Shown one piece after another: positions 32,065-43,266 of a stretch of DNA of 64,000 nucleotides (positions are counted from its first letter, which is position 1; every line of letters starts with the position of its first letter). The stretch is from assembly GCF_003086295.3 (NCBI RefSeq), contig NC_092046.1:100295363-100359362 (forward strand). The letters are read 5' to 3'. The translations under genes and the position numbers were made by a program. The notes beneath the pieces are model-generated. The model worked only from the letters and a program-made list of their open reading frames with translations. It did no database searches and was not told the origin of the DNA. Source of the DNA: Arachis hypogaea. Its lineage: Eukaryota > Streptophyta > Magnoliopsida > Fabales > Fabaceae.

Positions 32065-33639
32065 CTGCACCAGACACCTCTCCTGATCTATGCAGGCACG
32101 TCGCAAAAAGTTGCGTTTTGAGCCACTTCGGGCCAGAATTTCGAACTTTTGATTTCCGTGGTTAGTCTCATTGTGACGAGCCAGTCTCAAATTTCGAGAG
32201 AAAAATTATATTAATATAATATTCATATATTATTATTTTATTCGGAATATTATATTATTATTTCCTCTATTATGGTTAATGTTGATCTATGTTTAGTAAT
32301 ATAATAACTGAGGTAGAAATCTATCGGTAATGGATAATACTGGCATTCTTAGATGAACTTAGCAATGCTAATGCTTCATCATATATCTCTTATCCTCATG
32401 ATTATCATGTTACTAGTATCATTTATACTAGTAAAGCTCATGCTTATCCTTCAGTAGTGTAATCTGATGTATCTAGTTTTAGTAATTATCTCCAGAATGA
32501 TATTTATTTTATTAAACTCTGATGAGTCAGCACCCAGTGACATGTGGCTCTCCCAGAGTTAGCCACCACATGTTTCCTTTCTTTCTCTCCAAGCAAAGCT
32601 TTCTTAAGAAAAAAGTAAGAAACACTTATATTCTAATACATCTAGCTTTAGTAATTATCGTTTCTTGAGATATTTTTTACACCAAACTTTAGGATAATGC
32701 TTATCCTAACCCCACAAATCCCTAGGCTCATCATTACCATCAACTTTTCTTCCAAACAAGCTAGAATTTTCGAAATTCCTGAGAGAGAAATGGAAGAACT
32801 TCCATGAAAACTTCCATGAAAGCTTCAAACTTCTTTCTCCGTTCTTTCTCAAACTAAAACCCCTATAAAAAATCTAATCCGACCAAAGTGTTCACTTCTT
32901 CCTCCTCTTCATTTCTATGACAATTTTCAAGGAGTAAATCAAGGTATGATGGCTGCTCCTCCTCCTTGAATTTTTAGCCATGGTGGAGAAATCAAGCTAA
33001 TGATGTTTTCTTCATATTTTCTCTTAGGATCTCTTGTTCACTCACCATAAGCTCTAAGAAAACATGATTTCTAGCTGATTTAAGGTGAGAATAACCTTCT
33101 TTTCATCATCATGAAGCTTCAGTCTTCATGGTTCATATGGTTCTAAAGTTGTTTTTTATGTTAAAATAGGCATAAAAGTGCTTTTGGAAGCTTGTTTTTG
33201 GCTCAACTTTTGGCAGCAGCAAAGGAGGTAAAGTTTGGTAAATTAATCAACGATTGGCTGTGTTCTTGAAGTGTTAAATCAGATCTTGTTGCTTGAGGCT
33301 TGATTTTGAGTGTTTGTGTGATGGTTTGATCATGAGATCTTGTTATTTAATGCTTGAAAATCATGTTTTTGATGGTTCTGAAGTTGTTGTTGTTGCTGCT
33401 GGAAAACGTGCCTTTTTAGCCATGAAATTCATGATATTTGATGTGTTTTTGATGTGTATTTGATGGCTGAAATGTTGCTCTTTGGTTTGGTCAAAATCAG
33501 GTAAAAATCGGTTATCGAAAAGTTTGAAAAACTGGTTGAAAATCAAGCTGAAATCTGATGGACTTTTGGAAAAATGTTTTTGGTCTTTGAAGGACAAGAA
33601 AACGTTGGTTTTGATGATTTTGGCGTCAAATTATAATTA

Positions 33640-33775
33640 TTAGAAAGTTTGGGGTTGAAAGTTAATTAATAGAAAGTTGAGGGACCAAAGTGTAAATATT
33701 AAAAGTTAAGGGGTCAAAATGCAATTTCCAAAAAGTTCAGGGGTCAAAATACAATTTTTGAAAGTTGAATAAAAT
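33640..33775 (+). repeat. Degenerate tandem repeats in S2
   Basis: About four units of 30-40 bases contain AAAGTT-GGGGTCAAAATGCAA-like sequence. No function is evident. Confidence 0.65.
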
Positions 33776-34263
33776 ATTATTATTTTAATATTAAAATATT
33801 AAAAGTATTATTTTATTAATAATATTATTTTATTAATAATAATAAAATATTGACAAAAAGGCAGTTTTCTCTAAAAGCTTTAGGAAAGCAGTTTTGAGTC
33901 TAGAATTTCATAATTCTCTTTATTAAATACCTAAGGAAAGATATAAGAAAGGGTATAGAAGTATGTAAAGTAATGAAACAAGATTTATAATCTTGTAATC
34001 ATGTTAAAAAGAGAGGGAGTTAAAAGCTAAATAGTAGTGTGCTGTTGTAATGTTGTGATGTATACAGAGAATTATGAAATGAGATTACTGAGATGTTGTG
34101 ATGCTTGATTTATAATTGTGGAAAGATGATAAAGAAGATAACAAGTGCAGAATCAAAAGTCAAAGAGAAGAGAGGAAAAGAGGATAAAGATAAAGAGTTA
34201 AGTCTTATGGCATGATATTCTATTGTATGTTCATCTGCTGCTATTCTATTGGCCCTAGAGGTC

Positions 34264-34575
34264 CTGTAGGCCGAAGTTCACCTACAGAGCATTGTTATTC
34301 CTATAGGCCGAAGTTCACCTACAGTGAATATCAATTTTGTATCTCAGGGTGTTGCTCCTATAGGCCGAAGTTCACCTACAGAGAGTTGTGATACCTATAA
34401 GCCAAAGTTCACTTACAGAGACGCCATTTCTGTAAGCCGAAGTTCACTTACAGGGTGCCATTTCTATAGGCCAAAGTTCACCTATAGAAAGTTCTTGTGT
34501 TATGATTGAACAATTCCTGAAAGCCGAAGTTCACTTACAGGAGTGCTATTTCTGTAGGCCGAAGTTCACCTACAG
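34264..34575 (+). repeat. Array of eight 24-base hairpins in S2
   Basis: Eight copies read CTGTAGG - CCGAAGTTCA - CCTACAG or variants, spaced about 30-70 bases. Arms pair with each other: CTGTAGG/CCTACAG, CTGTAAG/CTTACAG, CTATAGG/CCTATAG. The sixth arm position changes together with its partner in all eight copies. The loop is constant apart from one G-to-A change in two copies. Confidence 0.88.
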
Positions 34576-36676
34576 AGATAAAGCCATATCTAGGGCTAGT
34601 TCCTAGGTAATGTCGGGTTGCAGGGTGTAAATCGACACATGAGCTCATGGCCTGCATAGGACAGACATGCATCATACTTGGTTGTGCATTTTCTCTGTTA
34701 TGATTGTTGTATGAATGTGTGATTTCTTTGTTTGTATTCTATTCTTTGTGTCTATGTTTTATTTTCTTATATTCTTTGTTGTGTTCTGCTTTCTGATTTC
34801 TTAATTTCTTTATTTATCTGTATCTCCTGTTTACTGCTTCTCTGTATTCTACTATTTGTCTGCTAAGCAACATAGAATTAATGAACTTAACTAATAACCC
34901 CGGCCTTACTAAGAACTCCCCAGTTCTTACCCCATCTCTCTCCCTTCTCCCTTCAGATGGAAGCCTGAGTACCATTCCGTAGTTTGCTGATGACGTTCCA
35001 CCTGACTTCAGTTTTGAAGACCTAGAACGTACTTTCCCTCGCTTTAGTAGTTTAGAGGGACTAGGTGAGTATAGAGTCTAGGCTAGCCTAGGTGCCAGCT
35101 TAGGGACCTCTTGAACAGGTCAGGACCTGGGATGTTGTATGTATATATATGTATATAGTTAATATCTAGCTATATCTAGGGGTGTTCTAACTAAAAGTCT
35201 ATACTCTAATAAAGGCTAAATCACCGAATGTTGTCAACTACTTGTGATGTATGTATGTGTGGTTGTTTATAACTATTTTATCTGTTATTACTTGTGAATT
35301 GATTATGAATGATTTCGTCTATTAATCCAAATGTTTTAAAAAAAAAAAGGTACCTCGCAAAATAACTACATTTTTAACAGCGAATCAGGCTCCTATAATA
35401 AATAATAGATAATAATTAGGAAAACAAGTTGGTAACGCTCAGTTTCTGGTATGATCTAGACATACTGAAAATTGGGTCGTTACACCCTAACCCTTATCCA
35501 CCCCAATTCCAACCCAATTACTCCCAAGAAACACCACTTCTCTATGTACCACGTCCATATCCATCACTCCAAGAATCTAGAGAGCAACTCAAGGAAACAT
35601 TTGAAAAATTTCAGGCCACACTTCACCAATTGAATCAAGCGATAAACAGACTACCTCCCCGACGTTCGGACACTCAGGGAACCCCCATGGCTTCATGTGG
35701 GCAATCTAACGAAGAATGCAGCATGAAGGAGATACTAGAAACCCCACTAGACAGCACGGAGCATGACTTTGTACTGGAACAAGTGGAGGAGGCTGAAATT
35801 ATAGAAGAAGAAGAATTGGTTGAAGACTTAGGAGATGCTGAACCTCCATGGGAATCCAGAATTGTGGAGAATACCGTCAGGAAAAGCGCAGTTGATGCTG
35901 AGGAGGATAGTGCACAGCCACAGCCTCCAAAGCAGGTATCTTATGAAGAACTGGACGGAATACCTCAACAAGCAAGTTTCCTTGATAATGAAGATCACGA
36001 GTCAAATTCTCCTAGCAATGAACTTGCATCCGCAAGTGAATTCTTTGAGATAGAAGAATCTTCTCCAAGTGAGTACGAAGATGATGCAGAGGTAGATTTT
36101 TCGCAACCTCCAACTTATGACTTGAGTGATGAGGAAGATATCGAAGACTTAGATCAAGATGTGGTTGAAATTGAAGAAATTTGCAACGAAGTGGAGGAAT
36201 TCACAGAAGAACAAAAGGGAGTAGAGCTTGCAAAACCACTGGAAACACCTATCCCAAGACCATTACCACCCAATACTAAATTCAAATGGGTAAAATCCTT
36301 AGCTTTTATCTTTACTTTTCCACTTGGATATGGTTTACTTGAAACAGATGGTCAGCTGAGAGCTCTTTGCGACTTTAAGAGTAAAAAGAAAATGGTTCGT
36401 GCTCAAGGCTGGTATGCAAGATTCAATAAGGTTCCACGCTTCAATCTGAAGTGTAAGGATTGGTTTTGAGTTAAATTGAATGGGTCTCAGAGAATGTTTG
36501 GCCATCTTGGTGAGAATGCAACTTCCAAACCGCCCGGCTGGAAAAATATAAATCAAGACAAAGGCGGATATAAGAGCAAGGTTTGGGATCCTGGAATCTA
36601 TTCTGACATTCAACACCCCGGGAACCTGAGAACCTGTTTGAATTTACTCAAAGGCTTTACGTGCCTAGTTTGGGAC

Positions 36677-38165
36677 TGATGCGAGCGGAAATTGGCGAGT
36701 TAAGAATGATTATAAATTATGCGTTGCCAGTATAGTTCTCAACCAACCAGAAATCCGCTTATCAATTTAAAAAGGGGTGTCACAGAAATTAAAATTTAAA
36801 ATACTGGGAGTATGAATCCCAGGTCGTCTCCCAATGAGTTACAGGAAAGTGTGCTATTTTATTAATCAGAAGGTTTTCAAAAAGGTTTGAGTTGAATGAC
36901 AGAAAATTAAATTAGAGAATGTATATAAATATAAATAAAAGCCTTGACTGGGAGTTGATTAGATGGAAGCCCTATTCTTGTTGCAGTACTCTCAAGATTA
37001 ATTGACAATTGAGATTTATTGTGTTTAGTTGTCCCTTACTAAGTAAGGGAAAGTCAAACAAGTTGGAATGTTGTTCTATCCACAGGTTCCAATCCACTCT
37101 TGGGAGGATTGGTGTTAGTGACTAGAGAGTAATCCAACAATAAAACTAATTACAATCTTTCTCTTGAGCATTCCAACTCAAGGATTCCTTTCATCAACCC
37201 CCCATCAAGTTAGGGGACTACTCGCTCAATGTAAATGTAAAATTCATAAAGTAAGAAAGGGAATTAAAGAAAGACATGATAAATAATGCTCAAAAGATTA
37301 ATTTAAAATAAAAGTGATTCTTGTATTAATAAATGCTAAAATAATCCAATAGTAAAATTAAGTAGATTAAGGAACATGGAAGAGTAAAAGACAAGTGAAG
37401 AGAACGAACTAGAATGTCGAAGTCTTGATGAGGCAATAACTCTTCTCAATATCCCAATGCAAAGATAACGAAAAATAACTAATCCTAAAAACTATGAATG
37501 TGTAGAGAGAAAACCTAGAGGAGGAGTAGAACTAGATCTAAAAACTAAAACTATGCGGAATGAATGTTTCCCCTGGTTTCTGTATGTTCTCTAGCTCTAG
37601 TATGCTTTTCTGGGCCAAAAACTGGGTCAAAATGGGGCCCGAAATCGCCCCCAGCGATTCTGCAGATTATGCAGATCGCGCATGTCACGCGATCGCATCG
37701 CTCATGCGGACGCGTCATTCGGCGTTCTGCTTTGCCACGCGGTCGCGTCATCCATGCGGCCGCGTCACTCGTGCTATTCCATGCCGCGCGGTCGTGTCAT
37801 CCATGCGGCCGCGTCACTGCGATTTGCTCTTCTCCGCGCGGACGCGTCGTCCATGCGGCCGCGTCGTTCTCGCTGGTCATCTCCTCAATTTCTTGTGTTC
37901 CTTCCATTTTTGTAAGCTTCCTTTCCAATCTCCAACTCATTCATGCCCTATAAAGCCTGAAACACTTAACACACAGATCATGGCATCGAATGGAATAAAG
38001 GGGAAATAAAATACATAATTAAAAGTCTCTTGGAAGCAAGTTTTCAATCATGCAATAACTTTAGGAAGGAAATATAAATGCATGCTTATTATGAATAAGT
38101 GGGCAAAAATCATGATAAAACCACACAATTAAACACAATATAAACCATAAAATAGTGGTTTATCA
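36677..38165 (-). repeat. 3' LTR of F (1489 bp)
   Basis: The termini are TGATGCGAGC at 36677 and TGGTTTATCA ending at 38165. Bases 37676-37866 hold a cluster of GCGGACGCGTCATCCATGCGG-like CpG-rich repeats. The box GAATCCCAGGTCGTCTCCC (36814-36832) corresponds to the U5 boxes of the other LTRs. Frames across the palindromes are repeats in three registers, not genes. Confidence 0.83.
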
Positions 38166-38202
38166 ACCTCCCCATACTTAAACATTAGCATGTCCTCATG
38201 CT
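38166..38202 (-). promoter_or_regulatory. Polypurine tract and stem-loop of F
   Basis: In element orientation a hairpin AGCATG - AGGA - CATGCT (38187-38202) precedes TTAAGTATGGGGAGGT directly next to the LTR. The purine-rich block is a good plus-strand primer site. Confidence 0.8.
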
Positions 38203-39634
38203 TAGTTGAAGGAGATAAAATAAATGAGTAAGAACATGTAAAACCTATGCAATGTAATACAACCTATATATATGAATGCATCTGTATGATTTTTATCCAC
38301 TTGATCAAAAGTAAGTAAGCTCTTCAAAACAATTACAAATCAAATTCCACTAACTCAATTCTTATACAGTAAGAACAGATAAAAGTGCAAGAAGATAGCT
38401 CATGAAAACAGGGAACATAGAAATTCAAGCATGGAACCCTCACTGATGAAGTATGTACACTCTAGTCTCTCTAGTATATAGGGTAATCACTCTATCCTTC
38501 TCTAATCATGCTCTCTAATTTTTGTTCTTCTCCTAACCAATCAACAACATTTAATATACCAATGCAAACATCATGAGGTCTTTTCAAGGTTGTAATGGGG
38601 CCAAGGTAAGGGTAAGGATACATATATGGCTAAGTAAGCTTATAAATTGAATCTTTAATTGACCCAAGCTTTAACATAACCTATATATATTCTATATAAC
38701 TTCTAAAATTCATACCTAGCTACCCAGAAATTCCCTTTTACATTCCATACTCATGTTTCAACTTTTTATTTTTATTTTATCATACATGCATTGATTTTTG
38801 AATTCTTAATCTAACATTGGGGTAATTTTGTCCCCTTATTTATTGAATATACATACATATATATATATATATATTCTATTTTTTTAACATAACATAAATA
38901 TAAACATAGCTTATCAGTGCGTATAGATTTTTGATTTTTTTTTTTTAGTTTTACATGAGTAGGCATCCAAATTCCATTATATTATCCTCATTCCCTTATT
39001 ATCCTTTGTTCCCACAATTTCCCATACTTAAATAACACACATAATTCTATTTTAAGCTAACCAAAGATTCAATTTGGAATGTATAATTGTTTTTCCGCTT
39101 AAGGCTAGTAATGTGGTAAAACATAGCACAAATGGGATTTAAAGGCTCAAAGTGGCTAACAAAGGTAATTGAAAGGGTAGGCTTATTTTGGATAGGTAAG
39201 CTGAACAAATAATGGCCTCAATCATATGCAAGCATGTAAATATAATAAACCTTGGACATATAAGATGAAACAAAATATAGATTACAATCATAGAGAAGTA
39301 AACACACAAGAATAAAATAATTATGGTTAAATAATGTAACCATTCATAAAGGCTCAAATCTCACAGGTTGTGTGTTCTTTAGCTCAAAAATCATGTTCCA
39401 AATACAACTTCAAGCAAATTTAACATAAAAGTTCTAACTAAAATTAGTTAAATTTTGTTCCAAAGATAGAGTCTTAGAAGAAACTTATTGTCTTTTCAAT
39501 CAAGCAGAACATGCATGCAACTAATCTATTACTATGCCAATTTATCCTATTCTACAAAAGAAAAACTAACTAAATATCCTAATTTATTGGTGTATAGGGA
39601 AGAGAAATTACCTCCGGAAGTCAGGTACTGACCG
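38203..39634 (-). other. 3' untranslated region of F
   Basis: About 1.4 kb of A/T-rich sequence between ORF3 and the polypurine tract includes a short (TA)n run at 38853-38872. No conserved frame or other structure is seen. Confidence 0.6.
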
Positions 39635-39672
39635 ACCTCCCCACACTTAAGGCTTTGCACCGTCCTCGGTGC
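39635..39672 (-). promoter_or_regulatory. Second tract box and stem-loop at the end of ORF3 (F)
   Basis: Hairpin GCACCG - AGGA - CGGTGC (39657-39672), then TTAAGTGTGGGGAGGT (39635-39650), 15 of 16 bases the same as the terminal polypurine tract. The ORF3 stop codon lies inside the box, so the hairpin is also coding. Confidence 0.75.
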
Positions 39673-40900
39673 CATCTATCAAGAACAGAGGTGGGCTGCT
39701 AGCAGTATCTCCACAGTCGGGACCATCATGGCTCCTTGTGCTGGTAAAAAAAGTGGAGTCCGGGGTGTCTGAGTCCTTGAATTTTCCAATGATCAGCTCC
39801 TTGAGGTATGTGAATCGGTGCTTGTTACGACGCTCTCTCAGCTTAGCTTTCTGTTCATGCCGATCTAACTTTTCAAGTATCTGCTGGAGCAGTTGGGCTG
39901 TTGTAGGTGCTTGTGGTGTTGAAGAAGGAATATCTTCAACTGGTTTAGTAGGCTGGCTAATAGTGGCTGCTGGAAGTCTAAGGTACTTCCCGTTGGGGAC
40001 ATACTGATCATCCCATGGAAGCGTGGCTTTGGTGTCCCCAGCTCTGTAGGAGACTCCTGATGCTGAGACAAGATCTGAGACCAGGGCTGGAAAAGGTAGG
40101 TTGCCAGTGATTTGTACGTGTCCCATGGCATTCCAGATATGTCTTGGTAGATTTAGAGGTTGGTCTGTAAGGATGCACCATAGTAGAACGGTCATGTCTA
40201 CAGTGAAGAAGGTCTCGTGAGTGCTCGGGAAGACGTAATGGGACATGATCTGTGCCCATACGCGAGCCTCCAAGGTAAGTGCTGAAGCCGATATTCCCTT
40301 AGGGTGGGTACGATGGTATCCGTAGATCCATCTGCTGCCAAGTGATGCGATAACTCTGAGAACAGCGTCCCAGTCAAATTGGTACATCTGGTGCTTGAGT
40401 GTGGCTTCTTGAAAGGCGTCCAATCCTTCTGGAATAGTGGGAAGACTTAGAGCTTTCTGAATGGCTTCTTCTGTAATGGGGACTTGCTTCTGACGAACAT
40501 AGACAGACTGCAGAGTGGGCAGGTGGAAATTGGAGTAGAACTCGACTACCCAAGAAAGATTGACCTGCCTTGGCTGTCTCTGTAGGAAACCCCATTGTCT
40601 TCGGGTAATTTGCGGCTCAACGAAGGTAGCAATATTGGGCGGGAGGAGAAGAAAGTATTCGTTGTTGTAACTCTTTTCTGCCAGGATGGGGAACATCTGC
40701 TCACAGTAGCGATTGGGAAATCGCGCAGTGTCCTTTGCTGGGAAAGCTTTCTCTTTTTCATCAATCTTTATAATCCTCTTAAATCTCTTTGTTGAGGGCT
40801 TTACTGCAGTTGAAGAGGGTTCTGCCACTAATGCTCTTTTTGTACCTCTTCTTGCTGGTTGTTTGGGAGTAGCTTTCTCCTTTCCTTTCTTGGTGGCCAT
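39647..40900 (-). CDS. ORF3 of F, plant-transposon-protein type (417 aa)
   Basis: This frame is intact. A basic lysine-rich N-terminus (MATKKGKEKATPKQP) is followed by the family core (FPNRYCEQMFPIL, RRQWGFLQRQP, LSWVVEFYSNFH, SLGSRWIYGYHRTHPKG, GNLPFPALVSDLVSA) and a C-terminal coiled-coil-like helix (LLQQILEKLDRHEQKAKLRERRNK). An in-frame ATG at 41005 would add 35 hydrophobic residues. I prefer 40900, because a strong acceptor-like TCTTTTTCAG sits one base before it, which suggests a spliced subgenomic mRNA. Such proteins occupy the env-like slot of Athila elements; their function is unknown. Confidence 0.78.
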   Translation of the reverse strand: MATKKGKEKATPKQPARRGTKRALVAEPSSTAVKPSTKRFKRIIKIDEKEKAFPAKDTARFPNRYCEQMFPILAEKSYNNEYFLLLPPNIATFVEPQITRRQWGFLQRQPRQVNLSWVVEFYSNFHLPTLQSVYVRQKQVPITEEAIQKALSLPTIPEGLDAFQEATLKHQMYQFDWDAVLRVIASLGSRWIYGYHRTHPKGISASALTLEARVWAQIMSHYVFPSTHETFFTVDMTVLLWCILTDQPLNLPRHIWNAMGHVQITGNLPFPALVSDLVSASGVSYRAGDTKATLPWDDQYVPNGKYLRLPAATISQPTKPVEDIPSSTPQAPTTAQLLQQILEKLDRHEQKAKLRERRNKHRFTYLKELIIGKFKDSDTPDSTFFTSTRSHDGPDCGDTASSPPLFLIDGTEDGAKP

Positions 40901-41640
40901 CCTGAAAAAGAGAAGAGAAAGTAAAATAAATTGAAAGGAATAGAGCAAGGAAGAGGGTGGTGTAAGTGATAAGCAATGCACAATAAAGAAGAATGACGTT
41001 AACACATGGTCTGGACGACATGGAAAAAGTCATCAATGGAAACATAACAAGGGCATATAGGGACAAGTAAATGCAAGGGGTTTATTGGCATGCAAGCAAA
41101 GGCATGAGTAGCGTAGATCAAGCATTCAATGTCCAATTTAAATATGTTATCACTCGTAACTAACTATCACGTTTGTATTGACAATTAAATTCAATTAATA
41201 AAGTAGTAAGGGATTTTGTGAAAAGCAAGCATTGAATATTAGGGTAGAAAAATGTAGAGAAGTTCATAATGCCATATGGGCTTTTTCACAAACACATAGC
41301 ATGCATGTAGAATAAGCTCTTGAAAATAATAATTTGAACATGCAAGTAATCCCTTAAAAAGTAAAATATAATTGTCAAACAAATTTACAACAATCCACAA
41401 GCATATAATTATAAATAATGACTCAATTAAATTTATAACACCAAGTAAAAAGGAAAAGGAAAGAAAAAGAAAATAAGAACAATGTAGGTAAAAAGAAAAG
41501 AAAAGAAGATAACATATAAAAAAAAGAAGAATAATAGAAAAGTGAGGAGGGAAGAAGAAAAGAAAAACCTTGTTAATGGGGGTGAGAGAAAGTAAAAAGT
41601 GAGAAAGAAGGAAGAAGGTAGGGAGGAGGAAAGGTAGAAA
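40901..41640 (-). other. F spacer upstream of ORF3
   Basis: Pyrimidine-rich on the minus strand, with long CT and A/T runs. No coding potential is supported. It ends where E-family leader sequence begins at about 41641. Confidence 0.6.
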
Positions 41641-41692
41641 AAACCGTTAGTTGTCCAAACACGAACAATCCCCGGCAACGGCGCCAAAAACT
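41641..41692 (-). other. Stub of a third unit with primer binding site
   Basis: Bases 41641-41692 match the leader start and tRNA-Asp primer site (41668-41686) found right before the other array LTRs (52172-52223). Left of it the sequence is F spacer. The first LTR is therefore also a 5' LTR of an element whose body has been lost. Confidence 0.85.
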
Positions 41693-43228
41693 TGGTGCAC
41701 GAATTGTGAATCACACTTTTCACAACTCGTACTACTAACCAGCAAGTGCATTGGGTCGTCCAAGTAATACCTTACGTGAGTAAGGGTCGAATCCCACAGA
41801 GATTGTTGGTTTGAAGCAATCTATGGTTATCTTGCAATTCTTAGTCAGGAAGTCAATTGTATTTATCAGTTGAATTGCGAATAAACAAGAGAGCATGGGT
41901 TAAAGGTTACTTGTTATGCAGTAATGGAGAATATGTTGGAGTTTTGGAGACGCTTTGACTTCTGAATATCTGCTTTCCTTTGTCCTCTGATTCACGCACG
42001 CACGTCCTTCTATGGCAAGCTGTGTGTTGGGGCATCACCGTTGTCAATGGTTACATCCCCTCCTCTTGTGAAAATGGTACCAATGCTCTGTCACAGCACG
42101 GCTAATTATCTGAGGTTCCCGATCATGCTGGAATAGGATTCACCCTCCTTTTGCATCCGTCACTACGCCCAGCACTCGCGAGTTTGAAGCTCATCACAGT
42201 CATTCAATCCCTGAATCCTCCTCAGAATACCACAGACAAGGTTTAGACTTTCCGGATTCTCATGAATGCCGCCATCAATCAAGCTTATACCACGGAGATT
42301 CTGATTAAGGAATCTAAGAGATATTCATTCAATCTGATGTAGAACGGAGGTGATTGTCAGACACACGTTCGTGGATTGAGAAAGGTGATGAGTGTCACTG
42401 ATCATCACCTTCTCCATAGTTAGGCACGAATGGATATCTTAGATAGGAACACGCATGTTTGAATAGAGAACAGAAATACTTGCATTAATTTATTGAGACA
42501 CAGCAGAGCTCCTCACCCCCAACAACGGAGTTTAGAGACTCATGCCGTCAAAGAGTACAAAGTTCAGGTCTAAAATGTCATGAGATACAAAATAAGTCTC
42601 TAAAAGTTGTTTAAATACTAAACTAGTAGCCTAGGTTTACAAAAAATGAGTAAACTATGATGGGTGGTGCAGAGATCGACTTCTGGGGCCTACTTGGTGT
42701 GTGTTGGGGCTGAGACTTAAACAATTCACGTGCATAAGGCTGTTTTGGGCGTTCAACGCCAGGTTTGGATCCATTTCTGGTGTTGAACTCCAACTTTTAA
42801 TCCTTTTCTGGCGCTGGACACCAGAATTGGGCAGAGAACTGGCGTTGAACGCCAGTTTACGTCGTCTATCCTTGAGCAAAGTATAAACTATTATATATTT
42901 CTGGAAAGCCCTGGATGTCTACTTTCCAACGCAATTGGAAGCGCGCAATTTTGAGTTCTGTAGCTCCAGAAAATCCACTTTGAGTGTAGGGAGGTCAGAA
43001 TCCAATAGCATCAGCAGTCCTTTTTCAGCCTGAATCAGATTTTTGCTTAGCTCCCTCAATTTCACCCAGAAAAATACCTGAAATTATAGAAAAACACACA
43101 ACTCATAGTAAATTCCAGAAATATAAATTTTTCCTAAAAACTAATGGAAATAAACTAAAAACTAACTAGAATATACTAAAAACTATATGAAATTAACCCC
43201 AAAAAGCGTATAAAATATCCGCTCATCA
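41693..43228 (-). repeat. Array LTR, left (3' LTR of E2, 1536 bp)
   Basis: It runs from TGGTGCACGA to CGCTCATCA, with a TATA-like box at 42888-42898 and a palindrome cluster at 42744-42858. Confidence 0.92.
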
Positions 43229-43266
43229 CAACACCAAACTTAAACTGTTGCTTGTCCTCAAGCAAC
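43229..43266 (-). promoter_or_regulatory. Polypurine-tract box and stem-loop of E2
   Basis: Identical in design to E1: hairpin GTTGCTTG - AGGA - CAAGCAAC (43247-43266), then TTTAAGTTTGGTGTTG at the LTR border. Confidence 0.7.

Larger units (their letters stand above)
31926..35484 (+). repeat. Solo LTR S2 (3559 bp), Tekay/Del-like
   Basis: TGTAA at 31926 and TTACA ending at 35484 are flanked by a perfect CCCTA duplication (31921-31925 and 35485-35489). There is no primer site or protein. The size, the final GGTCGTTACA and the block ending CTTACTAAGAACTCC... near 34910-34940 recall LTRs of the Tekay/Del lineage; that assignment is inference. Besides the features listed separately, 33770-33850 is an AT-rich palindromic stretch. 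No gene is seen. Confidence 0.82.
30008..36676 (+). mobile_element. LTR retrotransposon D, 5' part (plus strand)
   Basis: The 5' LTR (30008-31488), primer site and ORF1 (31604 onward) are related to element B. It inserted antisense into the pol of C; TTTCC (30003-30007) is the candidate target site. Element F cuts ORF1 at 36677. Solo LTR S2 lies within ORF1. It is the only retrotransposon body here on the plus strand. Confidence 0.82.
31604..36676 (+). pseudogene. ORF1 of D, split by S2
   Basis: The start MNSHPYRFEFGFN at 31604 is followed by an asparagine/glutamine/proline/tyrosine-rich domain to 31925. The frame resumes in register at 35490 after S2. The second part has a short coiled-coil-like segment (SREQLKETFEKFQATLHQLNQAINRL), a long acidic domain with VEDLGDAEPPWESRI, then a basic C-terminal part (GQLRALCDFKSKKKMVRAQGW, LKCKDW). 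A TGA at 36467-36469 is followed by 69 more in-frame codons (MFGHLGENATSKPPGW) up to the F insertion. No gag or enzyme domain is recognised; the protein family is shared with B. Confidence 0.72.
36677..41640 (-). mobile_element. Athila-like retrotransposon F, 3' part
   Basis: In minus orientation the order is spacer, ORF3 (40900 to 39647), untranslated region, polypurine tract and 3' LTR (38165 to 36677). It inserted into ORF1 of D; GGGAC (36672-36676) is the candidate target site. Gag and pol are absent, because the E-family array abuts at 41641. Confidence 0.8.

Noticed and set aside
32520..33060. Possible captured gene piece in S2 (TTCTCCAAGCAAAGC...)
   Set aside because: No continuous frame or recognisable protein; it fits LTR sequence of this lineage.
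37560..38009. Overlapping ORFs of 149, 129 and 77 codons on the plus strand
   Set aside because: They cover the CpG-rich repeats of the F LTR in three frames, with no domain and no conservation in other LTRs.
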